From NCBI GenBank assembly GCA_023228245.1, contig JALOBN010000053.1, positions 1-8,007 on the forward strand: DNA of 8,007 bases, read 5' to 3'. This DNA comes from Candidatus Pacearchaeota archaeon. GTDB taxonomy: Archaea; Nanoarchaeota; Nanoarchaeia; Pacearchaeales; GW2011-AR1. Of the stretch, positions 5,720 to 8,007 are shown piece by piece. The notes beneath the pieces are model-generated. The model made no database searches, was not told the origin of the DNA, and worked only from the letters and a program-made list of their open reading frames with translations. Each line of letters opens with the position of its first letter. Positions within the stretch are counted from its first letter, which is position 1. The position numbers and the translations under genes are program-made.

Positions 5720-5926
5720 CTAGGGAGTGACTGGCTTGTTCAGTGCCTCGATTAGGGTATCGGAAAGTTCTATTGCTTGATTTACAGTCTCTCCTGGTTC
5801 ATAGTCTTGATCGATTCCAGAAAGCAAACCTTGCATTGCCATCGCGGCGAAGTATTCGCGCTTGGTGAGGCCGCCCTGTATAGGATCTTCGTCAGTTGGA
5901 AACGCATAGTCGTATGGATTTATCAT
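5720..5926 (-). CDS. Small phage protein ('REYFAAMAMQGLL' type), 68 aa
   Basis: The centre G18-G-L-T-K-R-E-Y-F-A-A-M-A-M-Q-G-L-L is a pattern that recurs in short phage and prophage proteins. It is followed by a helical C-terminus ending in a Pro-rich tail. Function is not known. The preceding DYAFPTDEDP segment fits the usual family layout. The start at ATG 5926 has GAAAGGTG upstream, within the AACGAAAGG leader also found before two neighbouring genes. It lies 14 nt below the stop of the gene before it and is clearly in the operon. Confidence 0.8.
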   Translation of the reverse strand: MINPYDYAFPTDEDPIQGGLTKREYFAAMAMQGLLSGIDQDYEPGETVNQAIELSDTLIEALNKPVTP

Positions 5927-5940
5927 GATTTCACCTTTCG

Positions 5941-6321
5941 TTAAACTGGTACGGTTGTCACAAGCGGCCGAATTCCGTCGATCACGCCGCGAATTGCTTC
6001 CTCCACGGTATCATCGGCGGTGTAATGGTAGTTCTTCCAGCCGTTTTCGCTGATAGGGCCAGTAATCTCGGCAGCAAGGTTCGGGTATTGGAAGTGGCAG
6101 AATACCGAACCCAACCAACTCGGATTGGTTTCGTAGGGTACATTGAGCGTGATGATCCCGGCGCATGAGTCGATCTGAAGAATCTTTCGGTATATTCCAT
6201 CATCCTCGATCATGGTGCCACCCATGCCGAGAATAGCATACTTGATGCCGTTCTGGAACTTCTCCCGATCGGCAGCGGTGGTGAGGTTATCGCTCATTTG
6301 TCTGGTAAGTGGTACTCGCAT
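5941..6321 (-). CDS. Hypothetical protein, 126 aa
   Basis: Not recognised. The fold looks alpha/beta: an N-terminal helix (AADREKFQNGIKYA), then alternating strands (GGTMIEDDGIYRKILQIDSCAGIITLNVPY), an aromatic stretch (SWLGSVFCHFQYP), a loop ending in WKNYHY, and a C-terminal helix (TVEEAIRGVIDGIRPLV). There are no known motifs, no membrane segment and no signal peptide. GGAAGG at 6331-6336 sits 9 nt before ATG 6321. A second in-frame Met eight residues in has no ribosome site and is less likely. The gene lies 22 nt downstream of the Ala/Tyr-repeat gene. Confidence 0.75.
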   Translation of the reverse strand: MRVPLTRQMSDNLTTAADREKFQNGIKYAILGMGGTMIEDDGIYRKILQIDSCAGIITLNVPYETNPSWLGSVFCHFQYPNLAAEITGPISENGWKNYHYTADDTVEEAIRGVIDGIRPLVTTVPV

Positions 6322-6343
6322 TTTAGGAATCCTTCCATGTTTG

Positions 6344-6913
6344 TTATATTTTCAAAGCTTCGTTTGTAGCCTCTAAAATTAGAGTAAAGTCGATTTTTGA
6401 ACGAACGTAATTCGCTGATTCCATAAGCGATTTATTTCTTGCAGCAGCATAAGCAGCAGCATAAGCAGCAGCAGCAGCATAAGCAGCAGCATAAGCAGCA
6501 GCATCAGCAGCATAAGCAGCAGCATAAGCAGCATCATAAGCAGCAGCAGCAGCATAAGCAGCAGCATAAGCAGCAGCATAAGCAGCAGCAGCAGCATCAT
6601 CAGCATCATCAGCAGCAGTACGAACTTGTTCTATCGTTGCTTCTCCGCGTATCCACGCTCTTGCTGTTCGTATTGCGTTTGCTGGTCGATCTTCTCCAGC
6701 GGGAACATGAACCAGAGCCTTTTCCGCTATATCGCAGCAAATGCCAACGATTAGCTTTCGATCTAGTTGCAGTTTAACTGCCAACCAAAGTAACCAATCG
6801 CCACGCTCGCATGTAGTCCACACTTCTTCGAGTGATTTTCCGTCGGCTGCATGTCGGGCAGCGTTACATGCTCCTAGCCTCGCAAGCAGTTTTTGATATT
6901 GTTCTGCGTTCAT
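6344..6913 (-). CDS. Putative immunity-like protein with long Ala/Tyr repeat, 189 aa
   Basis: The N-terminal ~100 residues resemble small proteins often labelled 'putative immunity protein' (Imm5-like), with A15-C-N-A-A-R, S27-L-E-E-V-W-T-T-C-E-R-G-D39-W-L-L-W-L, C59-C, VPAGEDRPANAI and T83-ARAWIRGEAT. A tract from about residue 105 to 158 is almost only Ala with Tyr and a few Asp, largely (YAAA)n. The end (ARNKSLMESANYVRSKI, 157-173) matches the usual ...ADIVR... tail of this group. The repeat is therefore an insertion or expansion inside an otherwise normal protein. GGAAGGA lies about 9 nt before ATG 6913. Whether it gives immunity to a toxin is unknown, and no partner toxin is recognised nearby. 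The other frames through the repeat (poly-Gln/His, poly-Leu/Met) are shadows. Confidence 0.8.
   Translation of the reverse strand: MNAEQYQKLLARLGACNAARHAADGKSLEEVWTTCERGDWLLWLAVKLQLDRKLIVGICCDIAEKALVHVPAGEDRPANAIRTARAWIRGEATIEQVRTAADDADDAAAAAYAAAYAAAYAAAAAYDAAYAAAYAADAAAYAAAYAAAAAYAAAYAAARNKSLMESANYVRSKIDFTLILEATNEALKI
6440..6610 (-). repeat. Imperfect GCAGCATAA-type microsatellite coding for Ala/Tyr
   Basis: On the + strand the tract is built from CAG, CAT and AAG triplets arranged as variants of a 12-nt unit (GCAGCAGCATAA), with 9-nt and 15-nt variants. In the coding frame on the - strand this reads (YAAA)n with occasional Asp. All length changes seen are multiples of three, so the frame is kept. 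Such a repeat is prone to replication slippage. Confidence 0.9.
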
Positions 6914-6927
6914 TTAGTAAATCCTTC

Positions 6928-7122
6928 CTATTTAGTGAAAAAGTTTTCAGGAACTAGCCCCAGTAATTGCTCAGCTAATGGATGCTGTTCGATCTCCCAA
7001 AGAGCGGTAAAAGTATGCTCTCCGCTATTGCTTTTGAGAAAACGATCATTTGCCGTATTCAGGAAGGCGCAAACAGTCCTTCCGTTTTCGTATTCGAGAG
7101 ATAGGTCAATAAATCGAATCAT
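6928..7122 (-). CDS. Hypothetical protein, 64 aa
   Basis: Not recognised. The product begins MIRFIDLSLEYENGRTVCAF and looks like a small alpha/beta protein ending LLGLVPENFFTK. The start at ATG 7122 is preferred: GAGGA (7127-7131) lies 4 nt upstream and the previous gene stops at 7130, giving tight coupling. An alternative start further upstream (ATG 7212 or TTG 7221) would overlap the previous gene by about 80-90 nt and has no ribosome site. A short, close-packed gene like this is normal in phage operons. Function cannot be inferred. Confidence 0.62.
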   Translation of the reverse strand: MIRFIDLSLEYENGRTVCAFLNTANDRFLKSNSGEHTFTALWEIEQHPLAEQLLGLVPENFFTK

Positions 7123-7129
7123 GTTATCC

Positions 7130-7342
7130 TCATAAGGTTGATGGCCTGGGCGAAAACCTACAATAGACAATGGTTTTGTGGATTTCAACAACTTTTCCCG
7201 TAAAGATGCCATTTTTGACAACAGGCTTGAAACCTAGCTCTTTCATGTAGTTTCGATAAATCGGATTCGTTTTATCATCTTCTAAGCCAGCGTAAGCTTT
7301 AGCCCGTTCGGTAGCTTCTATTTGTTTTTTGGTTGAAAACAT
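7130..7342 (-). CDS. Hypothetical protein, 70 aa
   Basis: Function unknown. It has a basic N-terminal helix (MFSTKKQIEATERAKAYAG) and a beta-rich second half (KPVVKNGIFTGKVVEIHKTIVYCRF). The start at ATG 7342 is fixed by a strong AGGAGG (7349-7354) six nt upstream. A longer version in the same frame, starting with a GTG at 7459, is rejected because it would overlap the 34-residue membrane peptide and use none of the ribosome sites. The start is 2 nt after that peptide's stop, and this gene's ribosome site lies within the end of that peptide gene. It is almost certainly co-translated with it. Confidence 0.7.
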   Translation of the reverse strand: MFSTKKQIEATERAKAYAGLEDDKTNPIYRNYMKELGFKPVVKNGIFTGKVVEIHKTIVYCRFSPRPSTL

Positions 7343-7344
7343 TT

Positions 7345-7449
7345 TCATCCTCCTAAGATTGCCCACAATGTAGCCACGGTAATAACGAACAGCATCACAG
7401 TACATGCCATTAAAAACGCTATGAGATTGATCTGATTTTCGGTTTTCAT
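7345..7449 (-). CDS. Small single-span membrane peptide, 34 aa
   Basis: A short ORF starting at ATG 7449 and stopping at TGA 7347-7345 encodes a polar N-terminus (MKTENQ) followed by one hydrophobic helix (about residues 8-32, NLIAFLMACTVMLFVITVATLW and on to ILGG). The start overlaps the previous gene's stop as ATGA (7449-7446), with GGTGG 6 nt ahead. Its final codons include the strong AGGAGG that serves the next gene. Coding on both sides is tightly packed, so a real gene here is plausible even though it is short. Possible roles include a holin-like, antiholin-like or membrane-anchoring peptide, but none is supported by a recognised motif. Alternatively it is a non-functional reading frame. 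Confidence 0.55.
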   Translation of the reverse strand: MKTENQINLIAFLMACTVMLFVITVATLWAILGG

Positions 7450-7736
7450 TCTTCACCACCTTCCGATAGAGCTATGGCTGCTTGCAATCGTTCCGATGCA
7501 GTCTCATGTATCGCTTCCGCTTGGTAAGGCGGATTGATCCATAACACCGTGCCTTGTAGATCAGCTTGATTAATGGCATCTAGCACAGCCTTACACGCTT
7601 CCAGTAGCAATTCACGCTGTTCGACGGCGGCACGAATCATTCCGTATAGCCCTTTGTTTTGCGCATTCAATTGCGATAGGTGCAATGATAATGGGGCTGC
7701 TTTATCGAACTCTTTTAGGCTGATTGGTTTAGGCAT
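7446..7736 (-). CDS. Hypothetical helical protein, 96 aa
   Basis: Not assigned. It is almost all helix, with an amphipathic central part (GMIRAAVEQRELLLEACKAVLDAINQA) that resembles the 'ELLEACKAVLDA' stretch seen in many short phage hypotheticals. After a short loop (VLWINPPYQAEA) comes a second helix (ERLQAAIALSEGGEE). No catalytic motif, membrane segment or signal is visible. AGGAG at 7743-7747 lies 6 nt before ATG 7736. It is the first gene of the leftward operon, and the palindrome at 7746-7759 touches its ribosome site. Coupling to the membrane peptide gene is by ATGA overlap. Confidence 0.75.
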   Translation of the reverse strand: MPKPISLKEFDKAAPLSLHLSQLNAQNKGLYGMIRAAVEQRELLLEACKAVLDAINQADLQGTVLWINPPYQAEAIHETASERLQAAIALSEGGEE

Positions 7737-7745
7737 CGGATTCTC

Positions 7746-7759
7746 CTATACTGGTATAG
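7746..7759. promoter_or_regulatory. Palindrome at the ribosome site of the leftward operon
   Basis: CTATACTGGTATAG has perfect 6-bp arms (CTATAC/GTATAG) around TG. It abuts and partly overlaps the AGGAG (7743-7747) of the first leftward gene. As DNA it could be a repressor site; as RNA the 2-nt loop is too tight for a stable hairpin. No clear -35/-10 pair was found, so the promoter itself is not assigned. Confidence 0.3.
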
Positions 7760-7814
7760 TTACCTGAAAAAGTTCACCTTGATACGCTAACGGACGCTTC
7801 TGGACGTTCTTCAC

Positions 7815-7830
7815 ATGCGGCCGGCTGCAT
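7815..7830. other. Near-palindrome in the intergenic region
   Basis: ATGCGGCCGGCTGCAT is a 16-bp near-palindrome with one mismatched pair (position 5 against 12, which would be a G-U pair in RNA). It lies in the 7774-7908 interval, which otherwise holds no gene I can support. It could be an operator, a protein-binding site or chance in a GC-richer stretch. Confidence 0.2.
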
Positions 7831-7879
7831 TAGCCACCAAAATGCGGGGATGCCCATGCGAGTCGGGGCTGTAACGGCA

Positions 7880-7903
7880 ATCCCCTAGCTGCCCACTAGG
7901 GAT
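7880..7903. other. Hairpin downstream of the possible partial gene at the right edge
   Basis: ATCCCCTAG (7880-7888) and CTAGGGAT (7896-7903) form an 8-bp stem with one bulged C and a 7-nt loop. It begins 6 nt after the stop at 7909-7911 when read leftward. There is no T-run after it, so a terminator role is uncertain. Confidence 0.25.
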
Positions 7904-7908
7904 GGTCG

Positions 7909-8007
7909 TTATTCCTGCACATAACACCTACGAGCGTCATCGGCACCTCGATCATCCGCTCTTAGAATCGATCCATCATCGGCGACTAGTATCACTCCCG
8001 AGCCTCC
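7909..8007 (-). CDS. Possible C-terminal end of a leftward gene (partial)
   Basis: On the - strand one frame is open from the window edge to TAA at 7911-7909, giving 32 residues that include ILVADDGSILRADDRGADDARR. The other two - strand frames stop within about 30 nt of the edge. The segment is more GC-rich than the operon downstream, and the coding reading is plausible but short. No family is recognised. Its start lies outside the window. Confidence 0.3.
   Translation of the reverse strand, partial: GGSGVILVADDGSILRADDRGADDARRCYVQE

Noticed and set aside
6440..6610. Possible CRISPR-like array
   Set aside because: The repeat is a simple triplet array of 9-15 nt units with no spacers and no cas genes near it.
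6439..6777. + strand reading frame rich in Gln/His/Lys through the triplet repeat
   Set aside because: It is the shadow of the Ala/Tyr repeat gene. Outside the repeat it lacks any family pattern, while the - strand frame has a good start, a conserved N-terminal domain and a conserved tail.
7123..7221. Longer start (TTG 7221 or ATG 7212) for the 64-residue gene
   Set aside because: It overlaps the upstream gene by 80-90 nt without a ribosome site; ATG 7122 has GAGGA and sits 7 nt after the upstream stop.
7130..7459. Longer form of the 70-residue gene starting with GTG at 7459
   Set aside because: It would overlap the membrane peptide almost completely, ignores the strong AGGAGG before ATG 7342 and gives an N-terminus with no pattern.
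7774..7857. 27-residue - strand ORF starting at ATG 7857
   Set aside because: It has no clear Shine-Dalgarno, is very short and lies in the intergenic region with palindromes. Coding cannot be supported from sequence alone.

Overview
The window looks like part of a bacteriophage or prophage (a related plasmid or integrative element is possible), with about 20 tightly packed small genes, no tRNA or rRNA and no housekeeping genes. Typical phage-type content includes an HNH endonuclease, an ERCC4-fold nuclease, a serine recombinase, a DUF3820-type protein, a small 'REYFAAMAMQGLL' protein and many short conserved hypotheticals. Several families (the 'DPW...PWGG' protein, the 'SDCDGEL' protein, the Ala/Tyr-repeat immunity-like protein and the 'YTRWSPRP' recombinase) recall proteins I associate with planctomycete genomes and their phages. 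That host assignment is an inference from memory, not a search.

Layout. Positions 1-3746 are transcribed rightward and 3835-7736 leftward. The two blocks converge on a bidirectional terminator at 3792-3825. The rightward block starts with the tail of an upstream gene, then a small zinc-ribbon protein, an HNH endonuclease behind a structured leader (259-353), an ERCC4-type nuclease and three unrecognised proteins. A probable terminator follows at 2445-2484. After it comes a chain of three genes linked by 1-nt TAATG overlaps: a zinc-ribbon protein, a TGT/DpdA-like protein and a 'DPW...PWGG' hypothetical.

The leftward block is one apparent operon of 11 genes, read from 7736 down to 3835. In order it holds a helical hypothetical, a 34-residue single-span membrane peptide, two small hypotheticals, an immunity-like protein with a long Ala/Tyr repeat, a hypothetical, the small 'REYFAAMAMQGLL' protein, a DUF3820-type protein, the 'SDCDGEL' protein, a cysteine-containing hypothetical and, last, a serine recombinase. 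Most starts have a good Shine-Dalgarno, and three share an ACGAAAGG leader. The right edge (7909-8007) may hold the C-terminus of another leftward gene, separated from the operon by about 170 bp with small palindromes.

Working together: the HNH and ERCC4 nucleases and the recombinase point to DNA processing, mobility or integration. The TGT-like protein could place a modified deazaguanine base in DNA or RNA, but no precursor-synthesis genes are visible here. The observations most worth a second look are the recombinase with a zinc ribbon inserted right after its catalytic-serine motif, the compact TGT-like protein that keeps TGT landmark motifs, the leader that can alternately hide or expose the HNH ribosome binding site, and the HNH protein whose final His is a Tyr.
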